A stretch of DNA of 64,000 nt from Candidatus Nitrosotenuis cloacae (GCF_026768455.1 NZ_JAPPVQ010000005.1:1-64000); one strand, 5' to 3'. Counted from the stretch's first letter, positions 31,754 through 41,575 are shown. Program-made: numbers and translations. The notes: generated from the letters alone by a model not told the origin.

Positions 31754-33181
31754 ATGACAGATACTCAAAATAAGAACGGTTCTGGATGGCGAACGCTTGC
31801 CATACTTAGCTCTCTTGGGCTGATAGTGATGTTTGATGAGACCATGATCCTTCCTGCCATCCCTGATTTTGTTCGCGACTTTGGCATCTCTTACAGTACA
31901 TCGTCATGGCTTCTCTCCGCTTACATAATTGCGGCAGCAGTCATGACGCCGATTGCAGGCAGACTGTCTGACATCTATGGCAAGAAAAAGATGCTGCTAA
32001 TAGTGATGGCAATATACACAGTAGGCGTCATCGCAGGACGATTTGCCACCAACATCGAGTTCATGCTGTTTGCAAGGGCGTTGCAGGGTGTGGGAATGGC
32101 GATGTTTCCGATCGCCTTTGGGATAATCAGGGAGTCTGTTCCGGAAAAGAGATTTGCAACCGCTCAGACAATGTTCAGCTCCACATTTCCTGCTGGGGCA
32201 GTTATCGGCCTTGTTGGCGGCGCGGTGATAATACAAAACTTTGGCTGGCAGGCCACATTCCTAGTGATATTGCCTGTGGCTGTGGCTCTTTGGATTGTGA
32301 TACTGAAGTTCATGCACATTCCGGGTCCGACTCGAGGTGATCATGAGCAGGCAGACAAGTCAATTGACATAAAGGGCACGGTGTTACTTGCTGCCACAAT
32401 CGTACTGTTTCTAAGCGGCATCACGTTTCTGGAAGGCGGGGACGTATCGTTCTACTATGTGGCGGGTCTCTTTGCCGCATCTGGAATATCTCTTGCAATG
32501 TTCATTATGACAGAAAAGCGAGCACGCCTGCCGCTTCTTGATTTGAATCTGATGGCAAGCAGGAATTTTCTTCCTCCTACGGTTATTCTGATGCTGATCT
32601 TCCTTTCAATCTTCACGGTGTACCTTACCATTCCTGTGATGGTGAGGAGTCCAGTGCCACTGGGATTTGGAGGGGATGCACTGGCAGTAGCAAACGTACA
32701 GCTGCCGTTCATGGTTGTTTTCTTGGTAACCACTATTATCTCGGGCTTTATCCTGAACAGGATCAGAAACACCAAACTCACGCTAATTGGTACTACGACT
32801 GCAACAGTCGGGTTTTTTTTGCTAATCGTGTTTCACTCGACTGAAACCATGGTGGCGCTTGGGCTCACGGTACTTGCAGTTGGCCTGTCACTTTCAATAG
32901 CAGGCGGGTTTAACGTGATCCTAGTCTCGGTGCCGATGAGGGTCACCGGCATTGCGCTTGGAATGACGATGCTCTTAGATCTGGTCGGAATGTCCGTGGG
33001 GCCTGTCTTTGCAGGAATATTTCAGGATGTGTACCGAGGAACGGTAGACGGTGTGGCAGGCGAATTCCCAACAGATACTGCATATGTGATGATATTTGCC
33101 GCAGCAGCTATGATATCGCTGACATCTGTCATTCTGTCGCTAATTGTCAGCAGAAGACCCATAGTTCGGCCTGTCGACTAG
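31754..33181 (+). CDS. MFS drug/H+ antiporter, DHA2 family (14 TM)
   Basis: A 475-residue polytopic transporter with about 14 hydrophobic helices. Motif A is GRLSDIYGKKKMLL after TM2, with MFDETMILPAIPDFVRDFG at TM1 and the antiporter motif C-like region SSTFPAGAVIGLVGGAVI. The family exports drugs, siderophores or metabolites using the proton gradient. A small hairpin CCTGTT-gaa-AACAGG (about 31709-31723) lies upstream of the start and might be regulatory. Substrate unknown. Confidence 0.85.
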   Translation: MTDTQNKNGSGWRTLAILSSLGLIVMFDETMILPAIPDFVRDFGISYSTSSWLLSAYIIAAAVMTPIAGRLSDIYGKKKMLLIVMAIYTVGVIAGRFATNIEFMLFARALQGVGMAMFPIAFGIIRESVPEKRFATAQTMFSSTFPAGAVIGLVGGAVIIQNFGWQATFLVILPVAVALWIVILKFMHIPGPTRGDHEQADKSIDIKGTVLLAATIVLFLSGITFLEGGDVSFYYVAGLFAASGISLAMFIMTEKRARLPLLDLNLMASRNFLPPTVILMLIFLSIFTVYLTIPVMVRSPVPLGFGGDALAVANVQLPFMVVFLVTTIISGFILNRIRNTKLTLIGTTTATVGFFLLIVFHSTETMVALGLTVLAVGLSLSIAGGFNVILVSVPMRVTGIALGMTMLLDLVGMSVGPVFAGIFQDVYRGTVDGVAGEFPTDTAYVMIFAAAAMISLTSVILSLIVSRRPIVRPVD

Positions 33182-33255
33182 AACTCTGAAATGACCTGCG
33201 GCTGTCTAGTGCAATTTCTGCCTGAATTTGTATGCCTGTCTCAAAATAGATAACG

Positions 33256-33407
33256 TGGGGCCGACCGGAGTTGAACCGGCGATCTACAGGTCACTGCAGC
33301 TCCAAACTCACATCATCTTGTGAAATCAGTTTGGGTTTTTACTTCTGGAGCCTCTAGCGATGACTTTTTTCAATCATAGTCGCCCTACCAGGCTAGGCTA
33401 CGACCCC
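33256..33407 (-). tRNA. tRNA-Trp (CCA anticodon) with two introns
   Basis: Acceptor GGGGTCG/CGGCCCC, D-arm GCCT/GGGC and T-arm GCCGG-TTCAACT-CCGGT are clear. Removing 25 nt (33354-33378) inside the anticodon stem and 53 nt (33292-33344) at 37/38 gives a perfect stem ACAGG/CCTGT with loop CTCCAGA (anticodon CCA) and a 74-nt tRNA. Without the first intron's removal the stem has a mismatch, supporting the two-intron model. Confidence 0.88.
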
Positions 33408-33507
33408 ACGAAATACAAGAATTGGGACTTGGATTTATTCTATCTGCTGTGACTCGACTGAGTTAAAAAATTAGATTTAATAGAAAACCAAAAACCAACA
33501 CAGTAGA

Positions 33508-34044
33508 ATGGCAAAACCACTCATACTGATCGTGGCGGCAATTCCTGTAGTTCTGGCAATCATGATTGCAATTCCGATGATCTCAAACCCTCAAATCCCA
33601 TTCAACGCTGCAAACGCAGATGATCACATATCTGTGGAATTTACAAAGCATCATCTCAAAAAGATCTCATTTGGGCTAACCGACAGGCTTTCTGCGGATC
33701 GTACTGAGATTCTCCGAATATCAAATGACGGCACGGCAAGATACCTGCTCACCTCCGAGGGGACGCCAAGACCAGAAAAGACTGTGCTTCTGGAAAAGGC
33801 AGACGTCAAGAGATTGACCGCACTCGTCAAAGAGACTGGCTTTATGCAGATTCCAATAGACTCCATATCTGCGGACGAGCAAAAGACCGAGTACACAAAA
33901 TTCTCGCTCAAGGTGGTACTCAATGGAAACACAAAGCAGATCCAGTGGGTCGAGCAAAACGCAACGTCCGCCCTGGTTCCGCCCATCGTGTCTCAAGTTG
34001 AGTCAAGTCTTGAGTCGCTACTCCGGAAAGTAAATTCGCAATGA
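33508..34044 (+). CDS. Membrane-anchored hypothetical protein upstream of the NnrS-like gene
   Basis: A 178-residue protein with an N-terminal hydrophobic helix (LILIVAAIPVVLAIMIAIPM), acting as signal anchor. An extracytoplasmic domain follows (HISVEFTKHHLKKISFGLTD, YTKFSLKVVLNGNTKQIQWV), probably beta-rich. No family recognised. Its stop overlaps the ATG of the NnrS-like gene (ATGA), so the two are translationally coupled and may work together. A TATA-like TTAGATTTAATAG lies about 30 bp upstream. Confidence 0.75.
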   Translation: MAKPLILIVAAIPVVLAIMIAIPMISNPQIPFNAANADDHISVEFTKHHLKKISFGLTDRLSADRTEILRISNDGTARYLLTSEGTPRPEKTVLLEKADVKRLTALVKETGFMQIPIDSISADEQKTEYTKFSLKVVLNGNTKQIQWVEQNATSALVPPIVSQVESSLESLLRKVNSQ

Positions 34045-35279
34045 GCAGCATCAACTATTCGCCAGTAAGCCGCCCGTTTGTGGTATCTGCAGTAATACTT
34101 TCGTTTGTGGGTGTGTCAATAGGCTCGTTATGGATGCTGTCCCTTCTGGGGTTGAAGGTTCCGGAAATCCACAGCGTGTTCTCGATTCACAGGGTGATTC
34201 AGCTGGAGGGATTTCTGACCTTGCTGATAATGGGCATAAGCTACATGATAATTCCGCGGTTTAGGAACTCGTCACTGCCTTCAAACAAGCTGGCAACTGT
34301 CTCGTTTCTGCTCGTTGTGATCTCCGTGGTGATGGAATCGGTGCAGAGAGTAACAGGATACGACGATCTGTTTTATGCGGATGTGATCCGGCTTACAGGG
34401 GTTCTGATCTTTGCAGGCATGATATTTTACGTGATGAGGGTTGTCCCAAAACTGCTCAAGGAGGCGGATTATTTTTTTGTCATATCGATTTCCATGTTGG
34501 TTGCAGTGCATATTCTTTCCATGCTGGGGGCGCCTCAGACAGGATCGCTGAGCCAGATTCATTTGTGGCTGCTGTTTCCGATTCTTGCAATATTTGGAGT
34601 AGAACACAAGACGCTTCCGTCGTTTCTAGGATTCATTCGCCCGCGCAGAACTCTCACTGCTCTGTGCCTTGCGGCAGCAGTAGCAAGCTGTGGTCTTGGG
34701 GTGTCATCTGTGTATCTGCAAATACCAGAAGTCGCAGTTGCGTTTGACGGTGCGGTGATACTGACGGCATCCCTGTTTGCACTGTCTGTCTACATCTTTG
34801 GTGGCCATGACAACAGCGAGATGCTCAAGCTGATGCCTGGAGAAAAAAAGGCGCGATACGACATGATTGTTCGCCACACGAGGATTGCTTTTTCCTTTCT
34901 TGTCGCAGGATTCTCCCTTGGAATTGCGTCGCATCTGCAGAACAGCTTTTTGTTCTACGACCTTGCGATTCACTATGTCGCAATAGGGTTCATCGGAGTG
35001 ACGATAATGGTGTTCCTGCCGCTGATGCTACCTCCGATTATAGGTAAGACAATACACTTTCTCAAGTTCAACAAAATCCCCATCGTCTTGATACTGTCTG
35101 CTCTGGCACTTAGGACCATCGGTGATTACGTCATCGATGACTCTGCTGGGAATCCAGCGCTGTCGTTTTTTGGAATATCTGGGATAGTGGTCCTGGCAGG
35201 TATGGTCTGCTTTGTTGTAATGATTCACAAGGCCATGTCTGCGATTCCATCAGTCGATGTGGAATTTAAAAAGCGATGA
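34041..35279 (+). CDS. NnrS-like polytopic membrane protein
   Basis: A 412-residue protein with about 12 transmembrane helices. VFSIHRVIQLEGFLTLLIMGISYMIIPRF resembles the His/Gly pattern of NnrS/heme-copper-related membrane proteins, and conserved histidines recur (SQIHLWLLFP, AIHYVAIGFIGV). NnrS is linked to nitric-oxide stress, and NO is an intermediate in archaeal ammonia oxidation, so a role in NO tolerance is plausible. Family assignment is moderate. It is coupled to the upstream anchor protein and followed closely by pdxS. Confidence 0.7.
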   Translation: MSSINYSPVSRPFVVSAVILSFVGVSIGSLWMLSLLGLKVPEIHSVFSIHRVIQLEGFLTLLIMGISYMIIPRFRNSSLPSNKLATVSFLLVVISVVMESVQRVTGYDDLFYADVIRLTGVLIFAGMIFYVMRVVPKLLKEADYFFVISISMLVAVHILSMLGAPQTGSLSQIHLWLLFPILAIFGVEHKTLPSFLGFIRPRRTLTALCLAAAVASCGLGVSSVYLQIPEVAVAFDGAVILTASLFALSVYIFGGHDNSEMLKLMPGEKKARYDMIVRHTRIAFSFLVAGFSLGIASHLQNSFLFYDLAIHYVAIGFIGVTIMVFLPLMLPPIIGKTIHFLKFNKIPIVLILSALALRTIGDYVIDDSAGNPALSFFGISGIVVLAGMVCFVVMIHKAMSAIPSVDVEFKKR

Positions 35280-35289
35280 TTGAGTTCGT

Positions 35290-35302
35290 GTATTATAAAT
35301 AA
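35290..35302 (+). promoter_or_regulatory. pdxS TATA box
   Basis: GTATTATAAATAA is centred about 28 bp before the ATG at 35325, indicating a leaderless pdxS transcript and excluding the upstream in-frame TTG at 35280 as the start. Confidence 0.65.
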
Positions 35303-35324
35303 TCAGACGGGAGAATCTGTTAAT

Positions 35325-36293
35325 ATGATCCCGCTGTCCGGCAACATAGACAACGCCAAGGGTAAAATACATCACAAGGTGGGTAACTTTCAGGTTTCCC
35401 GCGGAACTTCCACGCTAAAGCGCGGATTTGCACACATGCTCAAAAACGGCGTCGTAATGGATGTCACAACAGTGGAGCAAGCCCAGATTGCAGAGGAAGC
35501 AGGGGCAGTATCAGTTATGGTTTTAGACAAACTCCCATCCGATGTTAGAAAGGCAGGAGGGGTGGCAAGGACTGCCAGCATCAGAGTGATTGAAGAGATA
35601 ATGGATGCGGTAACTATTCCAGTAATGGCAAAATGCAGAATTGGTCATGTGTACGAGGCTCGCGTATTGGAGGAGACAAACGTGGACATGATAGACGAGT
35701 CCGAGGTGCTCACACCGGCAGATGAGACACACCACATATGGAAGTGGGACTTTACAACTCCGTTTGTAAACGGTGCACGATCACTTGCAGAGGCACTGCG
35801 AAGAGTGGAGGAGGGTGCAGCAATGATTAGGACAAAGGGGGAACCTGGCACGGGCAACGTTGCAGAGGCTATAACTCACATCAAAAAGGTAAATGACGAA
35901 TTACGATTAATCAAATCCATCTATGATTCTGGTGACAACCAAGACCTGGTAAGAATGGCGCGCGAGTTCAAGGTGTCGTACGAATTGGTGGAACAGACTG
36001 CAAAGCTTGGCAGGCTACCTGTTGTCAACTTTGCGGCAGGCGGAATTGCAACTCCTGCAGATGCGGCATACCTGATGTCGCTTGGATGCGACGGAATCTT
36101 TGTCGGCTCTGGAATATTCAAGGCAGAGGATGCAAAGGAGAGGGCGCGAGCAGTGGTCCTTGCCACAACGTTCTGGGAGGACGCAGACAAGGTAAAGGAG
36201 GCGCAAAAGATGATTGATGAAAGACAGTCGATGCTGGGACTGGATGTAAAGAATTTGGATCTTAGGATGCAAGAGCGTGGTAGTACGGCATGA
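35325..36293 (+). CDS. pdxS: Pyridoxal 5'-phosphate synthase subunit PdxS
   Basis: About 322 residues from ATG 35325 ([13 protein letters not shown]). Typical PdxS blocks: [86 protein letters not shown] and [19 protein letters not shown]. It builds PLP from ribose 5-phosphate, glyceraldehyde 3-phosphate and ammonia from PdxT. The next gene is pdxT, overlapping by 4 bp. Confidence 0.95.
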   Translation: MIPLSGNIDNAKGKIHHKVGNFQVSRGTSTLKRGFAHMLKNGVVMDVTTVEQAQIAEEAGAVSVMVLDKLPSDVRKAGGVARTASIRVIEEIMDAVTIPVMAKCRIGHVYEARVLEETNVDMIDESEVLTPADETHHIWKWDFTTPFVNGARSLAEALRRVEEGAAMIRTKGEPGTGNVAEAITHIKKVNDELRLIKSIYDSGDNQDLVRMAREFKVSYELVEQTAKLGRLPVVNFAAGGIATPADAAYLMSLGCDGIFVGSGIFKAEDAKERARAVVLATTFWEDADKVKEAQKMIDERQSMLGLDVKNLDLRMQERGSTA

Positions 36294-36901
36294 ATGTTGG
36301 CATATTGAGCGTGCAGGGGGATGTGGCAGAAAACGTGTCCGCAGTGCGCGCAGCAATGAGCGCACTTGGTATCAAGGGTACTGTATCTCAGGTAAAGACA
36401 CCTGACCAGATATCAAAGCTCGACGGCTTGATAATTCCTGGCGGCGAAAGCACCATGATTGGGCAGATGTCGCTTGTAAGCGGCGCAATCAAGACGATAA
36501 AGGAAAAGATTCAGGCAGGAATGCCTGTATTTGGAATATGCGCGGGGCTGATTTTGCTTTCAAAAAATGCAAAGGACCGCGTGGTAGGGAAGACAGGTCA
36601 GCCACTGCTGGACCTGCTTGATGTACGAGTGGAGAGGAACTCTTTTGGAAGACAAAAGGACTCGTTTGAAGCAGACATATCTGCGCAGCCGCTCGGAATT
36701 GCAAAGACAAAGGGCGTGTTCATCAGGGCGCCATCAATTGAGGACATAGGAAAGGGCGTGGAGGTCGTGTCAAAGTTCAATGAAAAGATTGTCGCAGTAA
36801 AGCAGAAAAACATACTTGCCACATCGTTTCATCCGGAGCTAACTAACGACATCTCGCTGCACAAGTACTTTGTCGGCATGATTGCAAAAAAGAAAAAATA
36901 A
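36290..36901 (+). CDS. pdxT: Pyridoxal 5'-phosphate synthase glutaminase PdxT
   Basis: A 203-residue class I glutamine amidotransferase-like protein. N-terminus [29 protein letters not shown], nucleophile [11 protein letters not shown] (Cys in FGICAGL) and the His-Glu pair in [10 protein letters not shown]. It supplies ammonia to PdxS within the 12+12 PLP synthase complex. Coupled to pdxS by ATGA overlap. Confidence 0.95.
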   Translation: MNVGILSVQGDVAENVSAVRAAMSALGIKGTVSQVKTPDQISKLDGLIIPGGESTMIGQMSLVSGAIKTIKEKIQAGMPVFGICAGLILLSKNAKDRVVGKTGQPLLDLLDVRVERNSFGRQKDSFEADISAQPLGIAKTKGVFIRAPSIEDIGKGVEVVSKFNEKIVAVKQKNILATSFHPELTNDISLHKYFVGMIAKKKK

Positions 36902-36935
36902 CTCTTATTCTAGCATAAACAATTTCGTAATGATT

Positions 36936-39257
36936 CTATCTTGATTCTATCTTGTGCATCTGGATAAGATCCTTTGCAAATATCGCAAGAGATTCCGGGA
37001 TAGCAATTGAGATAGAGTCCTTTAATGAGAGGCCCTTTGACTTTTTCTCGTTCCACACCTGGGAGTTAAAGTCGGCAATGTCTTTTGTGAATTTGCTCAT
37101 ATCTTCCAGTCCCTGCGGATTGGGATGTGTCTGCATGTGGATTGTCTCCTTGGAGTACAGCGTCTGCCACATAAAGTCGGTGATGAACGGCGATATGGGA
37201 GCAAGCAGCAAAAGTATGGTGGACAGCACCTTGTGCAGGGTGTAAATTGCGGCGTTTTTCTCCTCCTCTGTCACGCCGTCACCGTATGCGCGCACCTTGA
37301 CCATCTCGATATAGTTTGCAGCAAAGGTGTTCCATGTGAACTCGCGTATTGCCACGGCAGGCACGAAAAAGTTGTATTCTAAGTACCCTTTTTTGCACTC
37401 CTTGATCAGGTTGTCAAGTTCGGAGAGAATCCACTGGTCTGTCGCAGTGGGTTTTGCATTATCTACAACCGGATAGCTTGAGATGAATCGCGAGACGTTC
37501 CAAAGCTTTGAGAGGAACTTTCTAGTTGACTCTATTTTTTGCTCAGAGCACCTAAAGTCGTATCCGTGATTTATCTCGCTTGCGCTCCAAAATCTGAATG
37601 TGTCTGCGCCGAACTTTTGGATCACCGGCAGGGGATCCACCACGTTACCCTTGCTCTTGCTCATCTTCATTCCCTTTTCGTCAAGGCCGTATCCCATTAT
37701 CCACGCCTCAGACCATGGCGCCTTGCCGGTCAGCTGATCGCATCTTAGAATGGTATAGTACAGCCACGTCCTGACGATGTCTTTTGCCTGCGGTCTCAGA
37801 GTCGCAGGATATGTCTTTTTGAAAAACTCCTCGTCCTTGCCGAATTTTGAGATGAACAGGGGGGACACAGAAGAGTCCATCCACGTGTCAAACGTTCTGG
37901 TCTCTCCAACAAACTCTGTGGAGTCACACTTGGCGCATTTTGCAAATGGAGCGTTTTCCTGCCACGGCCTGTAGTATTTTCCAGGCTCTGGCACGTGAGG
38001 CTCAGAGCATCTCTTGCAGTACCATATTGGGATCTCAGTTCCGTAGTATCTTCTGCGTGATATTGGCCAGTCTATGCTGATTGAGTCAAGCCAGTTCATC
38101 AGAATCTGTTTGTGCATTTCTGGGAAGAATCGTATCTTTTGCCCAATGTCGCGAATCTTGTCTACTGCATCAAGCTGCTTTACGTAATATTCCTCCATTG
38201 GGATTATCTCAATTGGGATCTTGCTGCGCTCAGAAACGGGGGTTCTGTGCGTGATCTCATCGATTTTTTCAACAAGATCTGCATTTTTCAAATCCTCGAT
38301 TATCTGGGTTCGAGCTGCCTTTACCTTCAGTCCCGCATACTTGCCAGCAGCGTCAGTCATCAATCCATTCATGCCTACTGCGACAATCTCTTCAAGCTTC
38401 ATCTCTCGGAACAGCGCAACGTCGTTCTGATCACCATAGCTACACACCATCACGGCCCCTGAGCCGAACTCCATCTGTGCAGAATGGTGCGCCCTGATCG
38501 TGACTTCACGGTTGATTACCGGCACGATTATCTTTTTTCCGATTACGTCTGCATATCTTTGATCCTCTGGGTTTACTATCACCGTCTGGCATGCACACAG
38601 AAGCTCAGGCCTGGTACTTGCGATGATTACCGTCCTCTCAGAGTCTTTGATCTTGAATTTCATGTAGACGAGCTTTGTCGGAATGTCCTGGTATACTATC
38701 TCGGCATCTGCAATGGTCGTCCCGGACACCCAGTCGTAGTTGTTGGGCCTCGTCGCCTTGTAGATTATCCCCTTTTTCCACAGTTCTATGAATGTGGACT
38801 GGGTCAGGATTCTGTACTCCTCAGAGTCGGTTCGGTAATAGTTGTCAAAGTTTCCAGAAAGGCCGAGACTCTTCATTATCTGAATCATCTCTGCTTCCAG
38901 GTCGTCAAGGGAGTTTCTACATAATTCCAAAAACTTGCTGCGCTCCGTCTCCTGCATTCGGATGCCGTGTTTTTTCTCAGTATACAGTTCTACTGGCAGA
39001 CCGTTTCTGTCTATTCCGATTGGAAAGTATACGTTGTTTCCTGACATCCTTGCAGTTCTTGCAATCATGTCAATTTGAGAATAATGGGCTGCGGCCCCTA
39101 TGTGCCACGGCCTTCCGGAGGGATATGGCGGCGGCGTGTCTATTACAAAGTTCTTGTCTTTAGGCACAAAATTGTACAGGCGTGTTTCTTCCCACTGCTT
39201 TAGTATCTGGTTTTCGAGCTCCGGATTCCATGCTGTCTCTTTTATCTTCGGCTCCAT
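36936..39257 (-). CDS. valS: Valyl-tRNA synthetase
   Basis: A 773-residue class I synthetase. HIGH region PPPYPSGRPWHIGAA, editing (CP1) domain with ASTRPELLCACQTVIVNP, DWPISRRRYYGTEIPIWYC, FDTWMDSSVSPLF, and KMSKSKGNVVDPLPVIQKFG. These fit archaeal ValRS better than IleRS or LeuRS. It follows the PTPS-like gene by 4 bp on the same strand, implying cotranscription. Confidence 0.92.
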   Translation of the reverse strand: MEPKIKETAWNPELENQILKQWEETRLYNFVPKDKNFVIDTPPPYPSGRPWHIGAAAHYSQIDMIARTARMSGNNVYFPIGIDRNGLPVELYTEKKHGIRMQETERSKFLELCRNSLDDLEAEMIQIMKSLGLSGNFDNYYRTDSEEYRILTQSTFIELWKKGIIYKATRPNNYDWVSGTTIADAEIVYQDIPTKLVYMKFKIKDSERTVIIASTRPELLCACQTVIVNPEDQRYADVIGKKIIVPVINREVTIRAHHSAQMEFGSGAVMVCSYGDQNDVALFREMKLEEIVAVGMNGLMTDAAGKYAGLKVKAARTQIIEDLKNADLVEKIDEITHRTPVSERSKIPIEIIPMEEYYVKQLDAVDKIRDIGQKIRFFPEMHKQILMNWLDSISIDWPISRRRYYGTEIPIWYCKRCSEPHVPEPGKYYRPWQENAPFAKCAKCDSTEFVGETRTFDTWMDSSVSPLFISKFGKDEEFFKKTYPATLRPQAKDIVRTWLYYTILRCDQLTGKAPWSEAWIMGYGLDEKGMKMSKSKGNVVDPLPVIQKFGADTFRFWSASEINHGYDFRCSEQKIESTRKFLSKLWNVSRFISSYPVVDNAKPTATDQWILSELDNLIKECKKGYLEYNFFVPAVAIREFTWNTFAANYIEMVKVRAYGDGVTEEEKNAAIYTLHKVLSTILLLLAPISPFITDFMWQTLYSKETIHMQTHPNPQGLEDMSKFTKDIADFNSQVWNEKKSKGLSLKDSISIAIPESLAIFAKDLIQMHKIESR

Positions 39258-39261
39258 GGTC

Positions 39262-40086
39262 CTAGGCCTTTGAGATTTTGGAAATTAGGTGCGCTCCCTT
39301 GTTGTATCCTTCGTAGATGTATACTCCTACTGCCTCGATGTTTCTTGGGAGCTTGGGTACTAGGCTCTTTATTATTTCGGTGGATAGGTTCTCAACTGTC
39401 GCCTCACCCTCGAGAAGGTACGCCGTATTCTTTGGGACCTGCATGTCAAACATGCCCTTTGGACCCTCAAACGTTATCCTAAAGTGCGACTCGTCCTCGC
39501 TTTTCAGATATTTTCTGTTGATGAAGAATTTGTGATCCAGAATTCCTATGGTCTCCTTGATTATTCTCTTTGCCTCTCCAAAGTCTATCAGCAAGTTATT
39601 TTTCATGTCGCCCACAAGCTCAACTAGCACTGTCGATGTGTGCCCGTGTAGTATGGAACACTTCTCCACGAGCGGTAAAATATGTGCATAGTCAAATGCA
39701 AAAGATGGATCCTCTATGAATATGGAGCCGGACTGCGCGTCCTTTGTGTCGTAGAAAAATACCTCGTCTAACTCTTTTAGCTTTGCTGCAAACTTTGAGC
39801 TGCCTATTGCCATCACATTTGATTCCGGATTGGCTTGTTTTACCTGCTTGTACTTTTCAATTTCCTGCTCCGAATCAATCACCTCGATTAGCTTTCCGTC
39901 GCTTGTCCTAAAGTCGACTGTGACTACGGCACCGTTTGCAAGTGTCACTTTGTGCTGATAGGAATACTCTACTCCAAGAAATGTCAGCATCTGGGCAACG
40001 GATAGCTCAGTTCGTGACTTGAGGAGCGTACCTTTTTTGTCTATGTACCTAAAATCAGAATCAAGTATGGCTGGACTTGCACTCAT
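39262..40086 (-). CDS. PTPS/QueD-family protein fused to a nuclease-like N-terminal domain
   Basis: 274 residues. The C-terminal part (about 120-274) is 6-pyruvoyltetrahydropterin synthase-like: FDYAHILPLVEKCSILHGHTSTV with zinc histidines, LIDFGEAKRIIKETIGILDHKF. The N-terminal 115 residues (SRTELSVAQMLTFLGVEYSY, VTVDFRTSDGKLIEVID) recall a PD-(D/E)xK nuclease core (Glu27, Asp58, Glu68) but lack the final Lys. PTPS homologs serve biopterin or 7-deazaguanine (archaeosine) synthesis. A strong TATA box (CTTTATATAAACTC, 40106-40119) makes it leaderless. Confidence 0.82.
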   Translation of the reverse strand: MSASPAILDSDFRYIDKKGTLLKSRTELSVAQMLTFLGVEYSYQHKVTLANGAVVTVDFRTSDGKLIEVIDSEQEIEKYKQVKQANPESNVMAIGSSKFAAKLKELDEVFFYDTKDAQSGSIFIEDPSFAFDYAHILPLVEKCSILHGHTSTVLVELVGDMKNNLLIDFGEAKRIIKETIGILDHKFFINRKYLKSEDESHFRITFEGPKGMFDMQVPKNTAYLLEGEATVENLSTEIIKSLVPKLPRNIEAVGVYIYEGYNKGAHLISKISKA

Positions 40087-40127
40087 TTGGTGAATTTGGT
40101 CTTTGTTCTTTATATAAACTCATTAAG

Positions 40128-40412
40128 TCATTTCAGGGAGTTTAGCAATTTTGCCAGCATTATGTCATTTTGCGTGATTCCGCCTGCATCGTGGGTCGTC
40201 AGGTCTACGCTAAGTCTGTTGTAGACGTTGAACCATTCTGGATGGTGGTTCATCTTTTCTATGTGTAGTGACGCCTTTGTCATAAAGCCGAACGCCTCGA
40301 TAAAGTCGTCAAAAGCAAAGTCCTTGTGTAGTTTTCCGTCTTTGACAGTCCATCCATCGAGTTCCCTCAGACTCGCATTGATTTGGTCTTCTGTGAGTCT
40401 CTCCAATCTCAT
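40128..40412 (-). CDS. Pterin-4a-carbinolamine dehydratase
   Basis: From ATG 40412 ([20 protein letters not shown]) a 94-residue protein with [42 protein letters not shown] and [15 protein letters not shown]: the full PCD/DCoH signature with its E-x-x-H-H-P-E-W block. It recycles 4a-hydroxytetrahydropterin. It neighbours the PTPS-like gene on the same strand, hinting at pterin metabolism. The start is set by a TATA-like TTAATAATTT about 26 bp upstream; an in-frame extension to 40454 is unlikely. Confidence 0.88.
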   Translation of the reverse strand: MRLERLTEDQINASLRELDGWTVKDGKLHKDFAFDDFIEAFGFMTKASLHIEKMNHHPEWFNVYNRLSVDLTTHDAGGITQNDIMLAKLLNSLK

Positions 40413-40474
40413 GGTGTTTGATGTCTGAAATGGAATTAATAATTTTCCCTGCATGCGTCTAAAAAAAGTTCAAT

Positions 40475-41575
40475 ATGTGTGCAGTAAAGACATGTCTTGT
40501 GAAGGCACTAGTATACGACGAATACGCACCTGATAATGACTTTGCTAGGATTTTGAAGATAAAGGAGGTCCCCGATCCTGTGCCAAAACACGGCGAGGTC
40601 GTGTTCCGAGTAAAGTCTGCTGGACTGAACCATGACGACATCTGGGGGATGAGGGGAAAGCCGCTGCAGATACCACTACCACACATCTCCGGCTCGGATG
40701 CGGCAGGTGAGGTGGTTGCAGTAGGTGAGGATGTGACTGGCATCAAGATAGGGGACCGGGTCGTCTCCCACGGGAATCTGTCATGCAGGGTGTGCCAGGC
40801 GTGCACCAGCGGAAGGGAGTTTGACTGCAAGAGCAGAAAGGTCTGGGGATTTCAGACTGGGCCGCTGTGGGGCGGATACTGCGAGTATACACACCTGCCT
40901 GAGACAAACGTCGCAAAGATTCCAGACAACGTGACGTATGATGAGGCAGCCGCTGCATCAATGACTATGATGACGTCGTGGCACATGTTGGTCGGCCGCG
41001 CAAAAATCAGACCGGGTCAGACAGTGCTGATTATGGGAGGCGGATCCGGCATGGGAATCTTTGGAATCCAGATTGCAAAGATGCATGGTTGCACCGTAAT
41101 TGCAACTGCCAGTCCAAGCAAGCTTGAGGATTGTATGAAGATAGGTGCAGACTATGCAGTGGATCACAGAAAGGATGACTGGCATAAGGAGGTATTTGCA
41201 ATATCAAAGGAGATTGCCAAAGGAAACGGGGGAATACCTGGAATTGACGTCATCTTTGAGCACATTGGAGGCACTCACTGGAACAAGGAGCTTACACTCC
41301 TCAAATATGGCGCCACATTGGTGACAACCGGGGCAACTACCGGATACGACGTTACGACCGATCTGAGGCACATCTTCTTCAAAGGAACAAACGTCCTTGG
41401 CTCAACACTTGGTACAAAGGGAGAGCTTGAGGACGGATTGTACTGGATGTCAAAGGGGAAACTAAAGTCTGTAATCGATTCTGTGCATCCTCTTGAGGAT
41501 GCCGTGACAGCCCACACAAAGATGCTAAAGGGTGACCACTTTGGCAAAATACTGATGCATCCTGACTCTACGTAA
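40475..41575 (+). CDS. Zinc-binding medium-chain dehydrogenase/reductase
   Basis: A 366-residue MDR-family oxidoreductase. GroES-like domain: HISGSDAAGEVVAVGEDVTG, structural-zinc-like CRVCQACTSGREFDC. Rossmann domain: VLIMGGGSGMGIFGIQIAKMHG. C-terminal part: LYWMSKGKLKSVIDSVHPLEDAVTAH. The quinone-reductase / crotonyl- or acryloyl-CoA reductase subgroup is possible, and thaumarchaea need an acryloyl-CoA reductase for the 3-hydroxypropionate/4-hydroxybutyrate cycle, but the substrate cannot be decided. It overlaps the Lon-type gene at the 3' end by 8 bp (convergent). Confidence 0.82.
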   Translation: MCAVKTCLVKALVYDEYAPDNDFARILKIKEVPDPVPKHGEVVFRVKSAGLNHDDIWGMRGKPLQIPLPHISGSDAAGEVVAVGEDVTGIKIGDRVVSHGNLSCRVCQACTSGREFDCKSRKVWGFQTGPLWGGYCEYTHLPETNVAKIPDNVTYDEAAAASMTMMTSWHMLVGRAKIRPGQTVLIMGGGSGMGIFGIQIAKMHGCTVIATASPSKLEDCMKIGADYAVDHRKDDWHKEVFAISKEIAKGNGGIPGIDVIFEHIGGTHWNKELTLLKYGATLVTTGATTGYDVTTDLRHIFFKGTNVLGSTLGTKGELEDGLYWMSKGKLKSVIDSVHPLEDAVTAHTKMLKGDHFGKILMHPDST

